Assembly: GCF_000938265.1 (NCBI RefSeq)
Contig: NZ_JYFC01000002.1
Coordinates: 651,654-715,653, forward strand
DNA: 64,000 nt
Source of the DNA: Agreia bicolorata
GTDB lineage: Bacteria > Actinomycetota > Actinomycetes > Actinomycetales > Microbacteriaceae
Reading direction: 5' to 3'
Shown: piece by piece, positions 44,823-54,566 of the stretch
Layout of the letters: each line of letters begins with the position of its first letter
Position numbering within the stretch: the stretch's first letter is position 1
Program-made: the position numbers and the translations under genes
The notes under the pieces: generated by a model
The model's input: only the letters and a program-made list of their open reading frames with translations
Databases searched by the model: none
What the model was told of the DNA's origin: nothing

Positions 44823-44873
44823 AAGACCTGAACAATCGGGAAAATGGCCCCTGATACTCTTTCCTCGTGAATT

Positions 44874-44885
44874 GTCCCATGGGAC
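44874..44885. promoter_or_regulatory. 12-bp perfect palindrome in the senX3 promoter
   Basis: GTCCCATGGGAC lies 20-31 bases before the senX3 ATG. If senX3 is leaderless (TAGTGT -10 box at 44893-44898) the palindrome overlaps the -35 area, a position suited to repression. Confidence 0.4.
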
Positions 44886-44904
44886 GAGTCGTTAGTGTGG
44901 GGAC

Positions 44905-46059
44905 ATGGATTCAGGCTGGCTGGTGCTGCTTTCCGTGGCATTCGGCCTGGTCGTTGGGGGCGGATTCATGGCGCTCTTTCACGTAGCTGAACGCCGGGGA
45001 AATTCTGCGGTCGATGTTGTCAATCCTGCCGTGCCGGATGGCGTCGGTCAGGTCATCGACGCGTTGGAATCTGCGGGCGTGGTTCTCGACCCGTCTAACA
45101 ACGTCGTCAAAGCGTCTCCGGGTGCTCTCGCGACGGGACTCGTCTCGCAGCAGGTGCTCGTGCATTCCGAGCTCATCGAACTGGTCAACAGAGTGCGCTC
45201 CACCGGCGAACCCGTGGTGCAGCCCGTTCAACTCGCGCGCGGGCCGTTCGGTGACGCGAGCATGCATTTTCTTGTGCGCGTCGCCAGGCTCGGCTCGAGG
45301 TACATCCTGCTTCTTGCCGAAGACCACTCCGAGACGTTCCGCCTCGACGAGGTGCGTCGCGACTTCATCGCGAACATCAGTCACGAACTCAAGACGCCGA
45401 TCGGAGCCATCGCCCTGCTCTCGGAGGCGCTCGATCCCGCTGCCGACGATCCTGAGCAGGTGCGCCGCTTCGCCAAGCGGCTGCACACCGAGGCGGCGCG
45501 GCTCACGCGAATCACCCAGGAGATCATCGAGCTCTCGCGACTGCAGGCTGCGGACTCCCTGCGTTCCGCAGAGCTGCTCGACGTCGATCACCTCATCGCC
45601 GCGGCGATGGATCAGAACCACGTGCAGGCGGAGTTGCGCGGAACGACACTGGTCAAGGGCGGCGCCAAGCACGTTCAGGTCTTCGGTGACGAGTCGCTGC
45701 TCATCATGGCGCTGCACAACCTCGTGGGCAACGCCATCCAGTATTCGCTCGACAATTCGCGCGTCGGTATCGGCGTGCGCGTCGAGGACGGTGTCGTCGA
45801 GATAGCCGTCACCGATCAGGGCCTCGGCATTGCGAGCGAGGATCTCGACCGCGTCTTCGAGCGGTTCTTCCGCGTAGACCAGGCGCGTTCCCGAAACACC
45901 GGTGGAACGGGGCTCGGACTCAGTATCGTCAAGCACGTGGTCGAAAACCACGGCGGCGATGTCAGAGTGTGGTCTCAGCTCGGCCGAGGTTCCACGTTCA
46001 CGATCAGGCTTCCCGAGGCGTCGACCGTCGCCATCGCACCACAAGGAGATTCACGATGA
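44905..46059 (+). CDS. senX3: phosphate sensor histidine kinase SenX3
   Basis: 384 residues: one or two N-terminal membrane helices (5-28), a PAS-like region (45-140), then kinase. The phosphorylated His160 lies in NISHELKTP; N box LVGNAIQYS near 273, G1 DQGLGI at 304-309, G2 GGTGLGLS at 333-340. Orthologous arrangement with regX3 is conserved in actinobacteria, where SenX3 senses low phosphate via the Pst system and PhoU. The start follows TAGTGT by six bases without a ribosome site, hence probably leaderless. Confidence 0.93.
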   Translation: MDSGWLVLLSVAFGLVVGGGFMALFHVAERRGNSAVDVVNPAVPDGVGQVIDALESAGVVLDPSNNVVKASPGALATGLVSQQVLVHSELIELVNRVRSTGEPVVQPVQLARGPFGDASMHFLVRVARLGSRYILLLAEDHSETFRLDEVRRDFIANISHELKTPIGAIALLSEALDPAADDPEQVRRFAKRLHTEAARLTRITQEIIELSRLQAADSLRSAELLDVDHLIAAAMDQNHVQAELRGTTLVKGGAKHVQVFGDESLLIMALHNLVGNAIQYSLDNSRVGIGVRVEDGVVEIAVTDQGLGIASEDLDRVFERFFRVDQARSRNTGGTGLGLSIVKHVVENHGGDVRVWSQLGRGSTFTIRLPEASTVAIAPQGDSR

Positions 46060-46736
46060 CCCACATTCTTCTCGTCGAAGACGAAGACGCGCTGAGCGAG
46101 CCCCTCGCCTACCTTCTGCGCCGCGAGGGCTACACGGTGACCGTGGCGGCCGACGGACCCGCCGCGATCGCCGAATTCGACCGCGGCGGCGTCGAACTCG
46201 TTCTGCTCGACCTGATGATCCCCGGCATCCCTGGAACCGAGGTGTGTCGGGAGATCCGCACCCGCAGCTCCGTGCCGATCATCATGCTCACGGCCAAGGA
46301 TTCCGAGATCGATATCGTGGTCGGACTCGAACTGGGCGCCGACGACTACGTCACGAAGCCGTACTCGACGCGGGAGCTGCTGGCGCGCATCCGAGCGGTC
46401 ATGCGTCGACAGACCGAGCCGAGCGATCTGGCCGAGCCCGTGCTCGAGAGCGGACCCGTGCAGATGGACATCGAGCGGCACACCGTGCGAGTCAACGGTG
46501 TCGACACCGCCATGCCCCTCAAGGAATTCGAACTCTTGGAGCTGCTTCTGCGCAACGCCGGTCGTGTGCTCACCCGCGGTCAGCTCATCGACCGCGTCTG
46601 GGGTTCGGACTATTTCGGTGACACCAAGACCCTCGACGTGCACATCAAGCGCATTCGCTCGAAGATCGAGGATGTTCCGTCGGAACCCACTCTGCTGGTC
46701 ACCGTGAGAGGACTCGGCTACCGATTCGAGGCGTGA
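46056..46736 (+). CDS. regX3: phosphate response regulator RegX3
   Basis: 226 residues overlapping senX3 by four bases and preceded by AAGGAG. The receiver has Asp9/Glu10-type acidic pair (VEDED), phosphoacceptor Asp52 (LLDLMIPG) and Lys101 (TKPYS); the OmpR winged helix carries PLKEFELLELLLRNAG and DTKTLDVHIKRIRSKIE. It binds PHO boxes, so the box upstream of pstS is its predicted site. Controls pst, phosphatase and often polyphosphate genes. Confidence 0.95.
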   Translation: MTHILLVEDEDALSEPLAYLLRREGYTVTVAADGPAAIAEFDRGGVELVLLDLMIPGIPGTEVCREIRTRSSVPIIMLTAKDSEIDIVVGLELGADDYVTKPYSTRELLARIRAVMRRQTEPSDLAEPVLESGPVQMDIERHTVRVNGVDTAMPLKEFELLELLLRNAGRVLTRGQLIDRVWGSDYFGDTKTLDVHIKRIRSKIEDVPSEPTLLVTVRGLGYRFEA

Positions 46737-46763
46737 CCGAATGCCCGGGGAGGGCGACGGCCG

Positions 46764-47336
46764 CTACGGAGCGGGTGTCGCCTCGGGCGTCGGGGTTACT
46801 GCGGGGTCGGCGGTCGGCAGCGTCGTCGAGGGAACGGGCGTGGGCGTCGGCGTTACCGTGGGCAGGGGAGTGGGGGCGAGGCCCGTGTACTCGGCGAAGT
46901 CGGTGGTCAGGATGGGCAGCAGGAGCTGTTTTCCCTCGGCATCGCCGTACTGGAAGTAGACCGGGAAGAGCGATCCGGCTGCCGCATCGATGCCGCGCAG
47001 CACGACCTGCGTTTCGCCGTCTGCTCCGAAGCTCGTATTGCCGTTGCCGGCAACAGGAACGGTCAGTTCTGTCTTCGCGCCGGCTACCTCGTACTGCAGA
47101 GTCAGAGCGCGGCTCTCCTTGGCGCTGTTGCTGAAGGTGACGAGCAGACTGGCATCTTCGCCATCGTCGCTGATGAGCGTGGCATTGCGAATGTCGACGG
47201 TTCCTACTTTTCCGTTGACACCGTTCGCCGTCTCGACCTCTTTCGTGGTCGCCTGCGGGGTGATGAATGCGCAGCCGGCCGTGCCGAGCCCGAGAAGGGC
47301 GGCCATGGCCAGTGCGGCCCCGAGTCGTGCTCTCAC
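46764..47336 (-). CDS. lpqE: LpqE-like lipoprotein
   Basis: 190 residues. Signal sequence with lipobox GTAGC at Cys22, a beta-rich domain of about 120 residues including [25 protein letters not shown], split in the middle, and a Pro/Thr tail ([11 protein letters not shown]). M. tuberculosis LpqE (Rv3584) has the same position, divergent from carD. The function is unknown even there. No other lipoprotein family fits better. Confidence 0.8.
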   Translation of the reverse strand: MRARLGAALAMAALLGLGTAGCAFITPQATTKEVETANGVNGKVGTVDIRNATLISDDGEDASLLVTFSNSAKESRALTLQYEVAGAKTELTVPVAGNGNTSFGADGETQVVLRGIDAAAGSLFPVYFQYGDAEGKQLLLPILTTDFAEYTGLAPTPLPTVTPTPTPVPSTTLPTADPAVTPTPEATPAP

Positions 47337-47521
47337 AAGTTCCTCCAGAAGTGGTTCGGCGCGGCCTCTTCGAGAGGCCGGACGCGGACTCCTCTAGCCT
47401 ACCGAATCACGGGCCGTGCAATCGGTCACCGGGTGTGGCAGACGAGCGTGGGAGGGTCGCTCGCCGCCGGTTCGAAACGGTGTGTCGTGGTAGTCTGGAG
47501 GTCGTTGAAGGGATTCCATCG

Positions 47522-48004
47522 ATGATTTTCGAAGTCGGCGAGACAGTCGTCTACCCGCACCATGGGGCGGCTACGATTTCCGAGGTCAAGACCCGCATCA
47601 TCAAGGGTGAAGAGAAGATCTATCTCAAGCTCCGGGTCGCCCAGGGTGATCTCACTATCGAGGTTCCTGCCGAGAACGTCGAGCTGGTGGGCGTGCGCGA
47701 CGTCATCGGCAGAGAAGGCGTCGACCGCGTGTTCGACGTGCTGCGTGCTCCATTCACCGAAGAGCCCACCAACTGGTCACGTCGATACAAGGCCAACCTC
47801 GAGAAGCTGGCATCGGGCGATGTCATCAAGGTCAGCGAGGTCGTGCGCGACCTGTGGCGCCGAGACCAAGATCGTGGGCTGTCCGCTGGAGAGAAGCGCA
47901 TGCTCGCCAAGGCTCGTCAGATTCTCATTTCCGAGTTGGCGCTCGCCGAGAAGACAGACGAAGAGAAGGCATCCCTGGTTCTCGACGAGGTTCTGGCCTC
48001 CTAG
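47522..48004 (+). CDS. carD: RNA polymerase-binding transcription factor CarD
   Basis: 160 residues. N-terminal RNA polymerase-interacting domain (1-55) starts [15 protein letters not shown]; the helical C-terminal DNA-binding part (about 60-160) keeps the Trp that wedges the promoter minor groove in [16 protein letters not shown]. CarD stabilises open complexes at rRNA and other promoters and is essential in mycobacteria. Start ATG 47522 follows AAGGGA at eight bases. Followed by ispDF at 3 bases. Confidence 0.95.
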   Translation: MIFEVGETVVYPHHGAATISEVKTRIIKGEEKIYLKLRVAQGDLTIEVPAENVELVGVRDVIGREGVDRVFDVLRAPFTEEPTNWSRRYKANLEKLASGDVIKVSEVVRDLWRRDQDRGLSAGEKRMLAKARQILISELALAEKTDEEKASLVLDEVLAS

Positions 48005-48007
48005 GTC

Positions 48008-49237
48008 GTGATCGTTCCTACACCGGCGCCTCGCGTCGCGATCATCGTCGTGGCCGCCGGCAGCGGAACTCGCTTGGGTAAGCCCCTGCCCAAGGCCTTT
48101 GTCGAACTCGATGGGCGCAGCATCCTGTCGAGATCTCTCGACCCGATCTTCGCCCTTGCCGACCCGGCACAGATTGTGGTCGTTGCGCCGCTGAGTCATC
48201 TCGAGCAGGCACACGACATCGTCGCCCACAGTGCGGGCATGGCATCGGATGCCTGCAGCGTGGTTGTCGGAGGCGACTCGCGCCAGGCGTCGGTCGCGTC
48301 GGGTCTTGCTGCGCTCCTTCCCTCGATCGAGGTCGTGCTCGTGCATGACGCGGCTCGTGCTCTTGCCCCCGCATCTCTCTTCGAGAGGGTCATCGCGGAA
48401 GTCGACTCCGCTGGCCGTGGGGTGATCCCCGGGCTGGCCGTGAGCGACACGATCAAGCGGGTCGACTCATCCGCGACGGTGCTCGAGACCGTCGACCGAT
48501 CCCAGCTTTCCGCCGTGCAGACTCCGCAGGCCTTTCCCCGCGCCGAGCTCGTGGCGGCCTATGCGGCGGCAGACCGCGAGTTCACCGATGACGCAGCGTT
48601 GATCCAGCACGCTGGAGGATCGGTTGCCATCGTCGACGGAGATCCGTTCGCGTTCAAGATCACGACACCGTGGGATCTGCGCCGAGCCGAGCAGCTGCTG
48701 GCCGACGCATCGTCGTCGAGCCGGCCATCGGCATCCGCACCGTCTGTTCGAACCGGCGTGGGCATCGACGCGCACGCCCTCGATGGCGCCCAGCCTCTGT
48801 GGCTGGCCGGCCTCTTCTGGCCTGGCGAGGCAGGGCTCGCGGGTCACAGCGACGGCGATGCCGTGGCCCACGCCCTGTGCGACGCGCTGCTCTCTGCTGC
48901 CGGCCTTGGGGACATCGGAGGCATCTTCGGCGTCGACGACCCCCGACTCGAAGGCGCGCACGCCGACGTCTTCGTGCTCGAGACAGTGCGGCTCCTGGCC
49001 GTCGCAGGATTCGCGCCCTCGAACGTCTCCGTGCAGCTGGTCGGCAACCGCCCACGATTCGCGCCACGCAAGACAGAGGCAGAGCAACATCTCTCGGCCC
49101 TGGTGGGCTGCCCGGTGTCGGTATCGGCGACGACGACCGATTCGCTGGGGTTCACGGGCAGGGGAGAGGGCATCGTCGCCATCGCGACCGCACTCATCGT
49201 GTCGGCGACTCGCCCTGCTGCGGGTGCAGGCACGTAA
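48008..49237 (+). CDS. ispDF: bifunctional IspD/IspF (MEP pathway isoprenoid synthesis)
   Basis: 409 residues fusing two enzymes. Residues about 8-232 are 2-C-methyl-D-erythritol 4-phosphate cytidylyltransferase (VVAAGSGTRLGKPLPKAF nucleotide loop, VHDAARAL, TPQAF); residues 247-400 are 2-C-methyl-D-erythritol 2,4-cyclodiphosphate synthase (GVGIDAH metal site, GHSDGDAVAHALCDALL, ATTTDSLGFTGRGEG). A Ser-rich linker joins them. In many actinobacteria these are separate genes. GTG start, 3 bases after carD. IspE is not here. Confidence 0.94.
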   Translation: MIVPTPAPRVAIIVVAAGSGTRLGKPLPKAFVELDGRSILSRSLDPIFALADPAQIVVVAPLSHLEQAHDIVAHSAGMASDACSVVVGGDSRQASVASGLAALLPSIEVVLVHDAARALAPASLFERVIAEVDSAGRGVIPGLAVSDTIKRVDSSATVLETVDRSQLSAVQTPQAFPRAELVAAYAAADREFTDDAALIQHAGGSVAIVDGDPFAFKITTPWDLRRAEQLLADASSSSRPSASAPSVRTGVGIDAHALDGAQPLWLAGLFWPGEAGLAGHSDGDAVAHALCDALLSAAGLGDIGGIFGVDDPRLEGAHADVFVLETVRLLAVAGFAPSNVSVQLVGNRPRFAPRKTEAEQHLSALVGCPVSVSATTTDSLGFTGRGEGIVAIATALIVSATRPAAGAGT

Positions 49238-49267
49238 CACGCGCCCTGCGCCGCCTAAACTAACTGG

Positions 49268-50686
49268 GTGGCGCTTCGACTGTATGACTCGAGAAGTCGG
49301 ACTCTGTCCGACTTCGTTCCCCTCGTTCCTGACCACGTGGGAATCTACGTCTGCGGACCCACGGTGCAGTCATCGCCGCACATCGGACACCTGCGCTCGG
49401 CGCTGGTCTATGACCAGCTGCGCCGATGGCTGTCGCACTCGGGTCATCACGTCACGTTCGTGCGCAACGTCACCGACATCGACGACAAGGTTCTGGTGAA
49501 CGCGGCCGGCAGCGACGAGCAGTGGTGGGCCCTGGCCTACCGCGTCGAACTCGAGTTCACCGCCGCATACAACGCCATCGGTGTTCTGCCGCCCACATAC
49601 GAGCCGCGTGCAACCGCGAGCATCCCCGAGATGCACGCCATCATCGAGCGACTCATCGAGAGGGGCTACGCCTACCCTGCCGCCGATGAATCGGGCGATG
49701 TGTACTTCGATGCGCGTGCCTGGCCGCAGTACGGCGAACTCACCCACCAGAGCCTCGACGACATGGCGCCGGCTGCCGATTCCGATCCCCGCGGCAAACG
49801 CGATGTGCGCGACTTTGCGCTGTGGAAGGGACGCAAGCCCGAAGAACCGGAGTCGGCATCGTGGCAGAGCCCGTGGGGTGCGGGCCGCCCCGGCTGGCAC
49901 ATCGAGTGCTCCGCCATGTCGACCAAGTATCTCGGCGCTCAGTTCGACATCCATGGCGGCGGAATCGATCTGCGGTTTCCCCACCACGAGAACGAACTCG
50001 CGCAGTCCACGGCGGCCGGCGACCCGTTCGCGAACTACTGGTTGCACAACGGGCTCGTCTCGGTATCCGGACAGAAGATGTCAAAATCTCTCGGTAACTC
50101 GATCTTCGCTGCGGAGCTCATCGCCTCGGCGCGCCCCCTCGTGCTGCGCTATTACCTCGGCGCCGCCCACTATCGGTCGACTCTCGAGTTTCACGATGGC
50201 GCCCTGGCCGAGGCGGAGGCTGCGCTCGGTCGCATCGAGGGATTCCTCGACCGCGCCGAGCGTCGACTCGAGGACACGCGCTTCGCCTCCGAAGCAGTGC
50301 AGATCATGCCTGACGAGTTCATCGCGGCCATGGACGACGACCTCGGTGTGCCCCAGGCGCTCGGGGTCGTGCACGACACCGTTCGCGCGGGCAACGCGGC
50401 CCTCGACAATGAAGACCTCGTCGAGGCGGCGCACGCATTGGGCGCCGTCATCGCGATGACGAGCGTGCTCGGCATCAACCCCCTATCCAGCGAGTGGTCG
50501 ACGAGTTCGAGCGGAGCGACCGATGTCGCTCTCGCCGCGCTCGTCGAACGACTGCTCGAAGACCGCCAGGCTGCTCGGGAAGGACGCGACTTCGTCACGG
50601 CCGACCGGGTTCGTGATGAATTGAACGCAGCCGGCATCACTATTGAAGACGGTCCTACGGGATCGCATTGGAGTCTCGATGGCTAA
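49268..50686 (+). CDS. cysS: cysteinyl-tRNA synthetase
   Basis: 472 residues. The Zn-binding Cys29 (YVCGPT) and the HIGH motif (PHIGHLRS) near 37-41 are present; the second Zn ligands are in HIECSAM and HHENE near 215-240, and KMSKSLGN binds ATP. GTG start six bases after a TAAACT box (49256-49261), no ribosome site, so leaderless. Overlaps rlmB by eight bases. Confidence 0.95.
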   Translation: MALRLYDSRSRTLSDFVPLVPDHVGIYVCGPTVQSSPHIGHLRSALVYDQLRRWLSHSGHHVTFVRNVTDIDDKVLVNAAGSDEQWWALAYRVELEFTAAYNAIGVLPPTYEPRATASIPEMHAIIERLIERGYAYPAADESGDVYFDARAWPQYGELTHQSLDDMAPAADSDPRGKRDVRDFALWKGRKPEEPESASWQSPWGAGRPGWHIECSAMSTKYLGAQFDIHGGGIDLRFPHHENELAQSTAAGDPFANYWLHNGLVSVSGQKMSKSLGNSIFAAELIASARPLVLRYYLGAAHYRSTLEFHDGALAEAEAALGRIEGFLDRAERRLEDTRFASEAVQIMPDEFIAAMDDDLGVPQALGVVHDTVRAGNAALDNEDLVEAAHALGAVIAMTSVLGINPLSSEWSTSSSGATDVALAALVERLLEDRQAAREGRDFVTADRVRDELNAAGITIEDGPTGSHWSLDG

Positions 50687-51710
50687 ATCAGGAGCGAACA
50701 AGCCCACAAGGGCCGGCGCAGTACGCAAGGCGAGCCGTGGAAAGGCCGTGGGTTCGGGCGGCCAGGGGCGCCAGGCGCTGGAAGGCAAGAAGCCCACGCC
50801 CAAAGCGGAGGATCGCCCGTATCACCCCGCCGGAAAGGCGAAGGCCGCCAAGGAGCGCTTCATCGCGGCCGGCGGCAAGGGCGGCCGCGGAAGCAGCAGC
50901 CGAGGGGCATCGCAAGACCCGAACCGCAAGCCGGCGCCGCGTCGCAGTGCGAAGAACGAAGAATTCGAGGTCGTGACCGGCCGCAACTCGGTCGTCGAGG
51001 CCCTCCGCGCCAAGATTCCGGCGACTGCTCTCTACCTCGCGACCCGCATCGAGATGGACGAGCGGGTCAAAGAGGCGCTCGCGCTCGCGACCAACCGGGG
51101 CATCCCGATCCTCGAGGTCATGCGCCCCGAACTCGACCGGCTCACGAGCTTCGATTCGGTTCACCAGGGGCTCGCGCTCAAGGTGCCCGCCTACGAGTAC
51201 GCGCATCCCGTCGACCTGCTCGACGAGGTTATCTCTCGGGGCGACACCCCGCTCTTCGTGGCGCTCGACGGCATCACCGATCCGCGCAACCTGGGTGCGA
51301 TCATCCGCTCCACGTCCGCATTCGGCGGGCAGGGCGTCATCGTGCCGCAGCGTCGTTCCGTCGGCGTCACGGCATCCGCCTGGAAGACCTCGGCCGGAGC
51401 CGCCGCGCGCACTCCTGTGGCCATGGCCTCGAACCTCACGGCCACGCTCAAGGCGTTCAAGCAGAAGGGTGTCTTCGTGATCGGCCTCGACGGCGGAGGC
51501 GATGTGTCGCTGCCCGGCCTCTCGTTCGCAGACGGCCCTGTCGTCATCGTCGTGGGCAGCGAGGGCAAAGGCTTGTCGCGTCTCGTTACGGAGACCTGCG
51601 ACGCCGTCGTGTCGATTCCCATCACCGCGGCCACGGAGTCGTTGAACGCCGGAATCGCGGCGAGCGTCACGCTCTACGAGATCTCCCGGCTGCGCGCAGC
51701 GAAGAAGTAG
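50679..51710 (+). CDS. rlmB: 23S rRNA (guanosine-2'-O-)-methyltransferase, TrmH/SpoU family
   Basis: 343 residues from the ATG at 50679 with GGAG five bases upstream. A basic, Lys/Gly-rich disordered N-terminus (1-95) is followed by an L30e-like substrate-binding domain and the SpoU knot: [20 protein letters not shown] (motif 1), [12 protein letters not shown] (motif 2) and [19 protein letters not shown] (motif 3; the family more often has SLNVS). Methylates G2251 by homology. Overlaps cysS. Confidence 0.92.
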   Translation: MAKSGANKPTRAGAVRKASRGKAVGSGGQGRQALEGKKPTPKAEDRPYHPAGKAKAAKERFIAAGGKGGRGSSSRGASQDPNRKPAPRRSAKNEEFEVVTGRNSVVEALRAKIPATALYLATRIEMDERVKEALALATNRGIPILEVMRPELDRLTSFDSVHQGLALKVPAYEYAHPVDLLDEVISRGDTPLFVALDGITDPRNLGAIIRSTSAFGGQGVIVPQRRSVGVTASAWKTSAGAAARTPVAMASNLTATLKAFKQKGVFVIGLDGGGDVSLPGLSFADGPVVIVVGSEGKGLSRLVTETCDAVVSIPITAATESLNAGIAASVTLYEISRLRAAKK

Positions 51711-51716
51711 CTGCCC

Positions 51717-51751
51717 CCTTCGACAGGCTCGTTCCCTGAGCCTGTCGAAGG
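51717..51751. repeat. REP-like palindrome between rlmB and the DUF4032 gene
   Basis: Perfect 14-bp arms CCTTCGACAGGCTC and GAGCCTGTCGAAGG with a GTTCCCT loop. It lies between convergent gene ends, where it can terminate both. Parts recur at 10087-10101 and within mshD at 37093-37133. Confidence 0.8.
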
Positions 51752-51758
51752 ACATGCC

Positions 51759-53066
51759 TCACACCTTCAGGCGCCAGTCCTCGTCGTCTTCGGCCTCGAC
51801 GGCAACTGAACCCGTCTGCACATCGATGGGCAGAGTGATCGTTCCCGTCGGCGGTTCGATGACCGTGGCCTCGTCGCGCCGATGGCGCAGCACGTCGTTG
51901 ATGTAGGCGTTGAGGGCCTCGGCCAGAGGGATGTCGCGCCCCTGCTGCTCGCTCATGAACCAGCGGTGCTCGAGCAGCTGGTGGAACAGCTCGGCCGGCT
52001 CGAGTTTGCGCTTGAGGTCGCGAGGCACACTGCGCACGACTGGCTCGAAGACCTTGGCGACCCAGTCGTGCGCCATCATCTCCTCGTCGTAGTCGTCTTT
52101 GCTGTAGCGCGCGCTGAAGTCGTCGAGGTCGTTCAGCAGGCGACGGGCCTGATTCTCTTGAGCGTCGACACCGGTAAGACGCAGCAGCCTGCGCTGGTGG
52201 TGGCCCGCATCCACGACCTTCGGCTGAATGCGCACGGTCGTGCCCTCGTCGTCGGTCTTGATGTCGAGTTCCTCGATGTCGAAACCGAGCTCGTTGAGTC
52301 GGTCGACCCGCTGATTGATGCGCCAGCGCTCGCTCGACGAGAACGACTCCTTGCCCGTGAGCTCAGACCACAGCGTGCGATAGGCGGCGAGGATGCCGTT
52401 GCTCACCTTGATCGGGTCGAGTTCGTCGTCGACGCGCCCGCCGGCCTCGAGGTCCATGAGCTCGCCGGCGATGTTGACACGGGCGATCTCGAGGTCGTTC
52501 TCGCGCTGACCATTCGACAGCCCGCCCGAGAAGAGCTTGCCTGTCTCGGCGTCGACGAGGTAGGCGGCGAAGGCGCCGGCGTCGCGGCGGAAGAGGGTGT
52601 TCGAGAGTGAGACGTCTCCCCAGAAGAACCCGATCACGTGCAGGCGGACGAGCAGCAGGGCGAGCGCGTCGACGAGGCGTGTGGCCGTGTCTGGTCGCAG
52701 CTGCTGTGAGAACAGCGCACGGTAGGGCAGAGAGAACTTGAGGTGGCGGGTGACGAGGACGCTGGGCAGGGGATCGCCGTCGGCGTTCGTGCGATCGGTG
52801 ATGACCGCGAGGGGATCGACGCAGGGAATCTCAAGGCTCTGCAGCAGCCGCAGCATCTTGTACTCGCCCCCGGCCATGTCGTCGGTCGTCTCCTTGATCG
52901 CGATCACGTGACCGCTGAGATGAGCGAAACGAACGAGGTGTCGGGAGAGGCCCTTCGGCAGGGCGGCGATGTACTGATCGTCCCACTCGCCGAGGGGGAC
53001 ATCCCACGGCAGGTCGAGCAGGGCGGGGTCGGTGATGGCCGACGTGATGTTGAGGGAACCCCTCAT
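51759..53066 (-). CDS. DUF4032 protein with kinase-like N-terminal domain
   Basis: 435 residues from the ATG at 53066, five bases after AAGGAG. The N-terminal 185 residues carry kinase-style elements in order: VIAIKET near residue 58 (ATP-binding Lys), HVIGFFWGDVSLSN near 142-156 (catalytic-loop-like GD-x4-N) and LVDAETG near 171-177 (DFG-like). The C-terminal part is the DUF4032 domain, with the YSKDDYDEEMMAHDWVAKVFEP region. Related to Kdo/WaaP-type kinases, but the host makes no LPS, so the substrate is unknown. Widespread in actinobacteria. Confidence 0.8.
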   Translation of the reverse strand: MRGSLNITSAITDPALLDLPWDVPLGEWDDQYIAALPKGLSRHLVRFAHLSGHVIAIKETTDDMAGGEYKMLRLLQSLEIPCVDPLAVITDRTNADGDPLPSVLVTRHLKFSLPYRALFSQQLRPDTATRLVDALALLLVRLHVIGFFWGDVSLSNTLFRRDAGAFAAYLVDAETGKLFSGGLSNGQRENDLEIARVNIAGELMDLEAGGRVDDELDPIKVSNGILAAYRTLWSELTGKESFSSSERWRINQRVDRLNELGFDIEELDIKTDDEGTTVRIQPKVVDAGHHQRRLLRLTGVDAQENQARRLLNDLDDFSARYSKDDYDEEMMAHDWVAKVFEPVVRSVPRDLKRKLEPAELFHQLLEHRWFMSEQQGRDIPLAEALNAYINDVLRHRRDEATVIEPPTGTITLPIDVQTGSVAVEAEDDEDWRLKV

Positions 53067-53231
53067 TGCTGCTCCTTGCTGATGTGCGAGAACGAACGCT
53101 GGCTGAAGCGCTCGATGTGAATGTTGCGAGGACAAACAGGTCGAGCCCGTCGCCTGCGCACCGTGCCGTGGGGCGGGTGCATCAAGCGACGAGCTCGACT
53201 GTGGTGTTCGTCAGAAGGTGTCTGCCGGAGA

Positions 53232-54335
53232 CTAGCTCGAGACGACGGCCTTGTTGCCGAGGCGCTCGCCCGACTCGGTGTCGAAGACGTGCACGTGGTT
53301 CGGTGTGGCCGTGAGGTACACGGTGTCGCCGAGCGACGGGTGCGAGCGGCCATCGACGCGCGTCACGATGTCGGTGCGCTTGCCCTCGATCTCGGAATGA
53401 CCGTAGAGGTAACCGTCAGCTCCGAGCTCTTCGACCAGGTCGACCTCGACCGCGAGGCCCTGGCCCTGGGTGGTGGAGACGATGATGTCTTCGGGGCGAA
53501 CGCCCACGGTGACGCTCTTCGCGGTGGCCTGTGACAGCGTCTCGCGGTCGACGGGAACAACGGAGGAACCGAACGCGATTCCGCCGTCGACGATGTCGGC
53601 GTGGAACAGGTTCATCGCCGGGCTTCCGATGAAGCCGGCGACGAAGACGTTGTTCGGCTTCTCGTACAGGTCGCGGGGGGTGCCGACCTGCTGCAGGAGG
53701 CCGTCTTTCAGAACCGCGATGCGGTCGCCCATGGTGAGCGCCTCGGTCTGGTCGTGGGTGACGTAGACCGTGGTGACGCCCAGGCGGCGCTGGAGCGACG
53801 CGATCTGGGTGCGCGTCTGAACGCGGAGCTTGGCGTCGAGGTTCGACAGCGGCTCGTCCATGAGGAACACCTGCGGCTGGCGCACGATGGCGCGGCCCAT
53901 GGCGACGCGCTGACGCTGCCCACCCGAGAGAGCCTTGGGCTTGCGGCTGAGGTAGGGCTCGAGGTCGAGGAGCTTGGCTGCCTCGAGAACGCGAGTGGCA
54001 CGGTCTTCTTTGCCGACGCCGGCGATCTTGAGTGCGAAGCCCATGTTCTCGGCGACTGTCATGTGCGGGTAGAGCGCGTAGTTCTGGAAGACCATGGCGA
54101 TGTCACGGTCTTTCGGGGGCACGTCGGTGACGTCACGGTCGCCGATGAGGATGCGCCCCTCGTTGACCTCTTCGAGGCCGGCGAGCATACGCAGCGTGGT
54201 GGACTTTCCGCAGCCGGAGGGGCCGACCAGAACGAGGAACTCGCCGTCAGCGACCTCGAGGTCGATCTTGTCGACCGAGGCGCGGGTTGCACCGGGGTAG
54301 ATGCGGGTAGCTTTGTCAAAAGTGACAGATGCCAT
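53232..54335 (-). CDS. ugpC: carbohydrate ABC transporter ATPase, UgpC/MsmK type
   Basis: 367 residues. Walker [10 protein letters not shown]-loop FQNYALYPHMTV, signature LSGGQ, Walker B LMDEPLSNLDAKLR and switch THDQTEA, followed by a C-terminal TOBE regulatory domain (about 235-367). Such ATPases are shared by several sugar uptake systems encoded elsewhere; no permease is near. GGAG lies ahead of the ATG. Confidence 0.9.
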   Translation of the reverse strand: MASVTFDKATRIYPGATRASVDKIDLEVADGEFLVLVGPSGCGKSTTLRMLAGLEEVNEGRILIGDRDVTDVPPKDRDIAMVFQNYALYPHMTVAENMGFALKIAGVGKEDRATRVLEAAKLLDLEPYLSRKPKALSGGQRQRVAMGRAIVRQPQVFLMDEPLSNLDAKLRVQTRTQIASLQRRLGVTTVYVTHDQTEALTMGDRIAVLKDGLLQQVGTPRDLYEKPNNVFVAGFIGSPAMNLFHADIVDGGIAFGSSVVPVDRETLSQATAKSVTVGVRPEDIIVSTTQGQGLAVEVDLVEELGADGYLYGHSEIEGKRTDIVTRVDGRSHPSLGDTVYLTATPNHVHVFDTESGERLGNKAVVSS

Positions 54336-54566
54336 GGGTGTTGATCTCCTTCACCGGCAGGTACGTGCCGGACGATCCGTTGTGATGGATTGAACTGAAC
54401 CGTCGACAGCGTCGGTCCATCGCTCATTATGTCACGGTTCGAGGCCCCTGAATGAGGCACCCCTGGTCTGCTGTTTGGATATTTCCCAGTTAGGCCCTCT
54501 ACGCTGGAGTTTCCGGCCGCTCTCGGCCCGATCGATTTCTCTTCTCTCACCCGGAGTTCTACACGT

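Noticed and set aside
51717..51751. Simple terminator only
   Set aside because: Related sequence occurs inside mshD and at 10.09 kb, so I call it a repeat family member that may also terminate.
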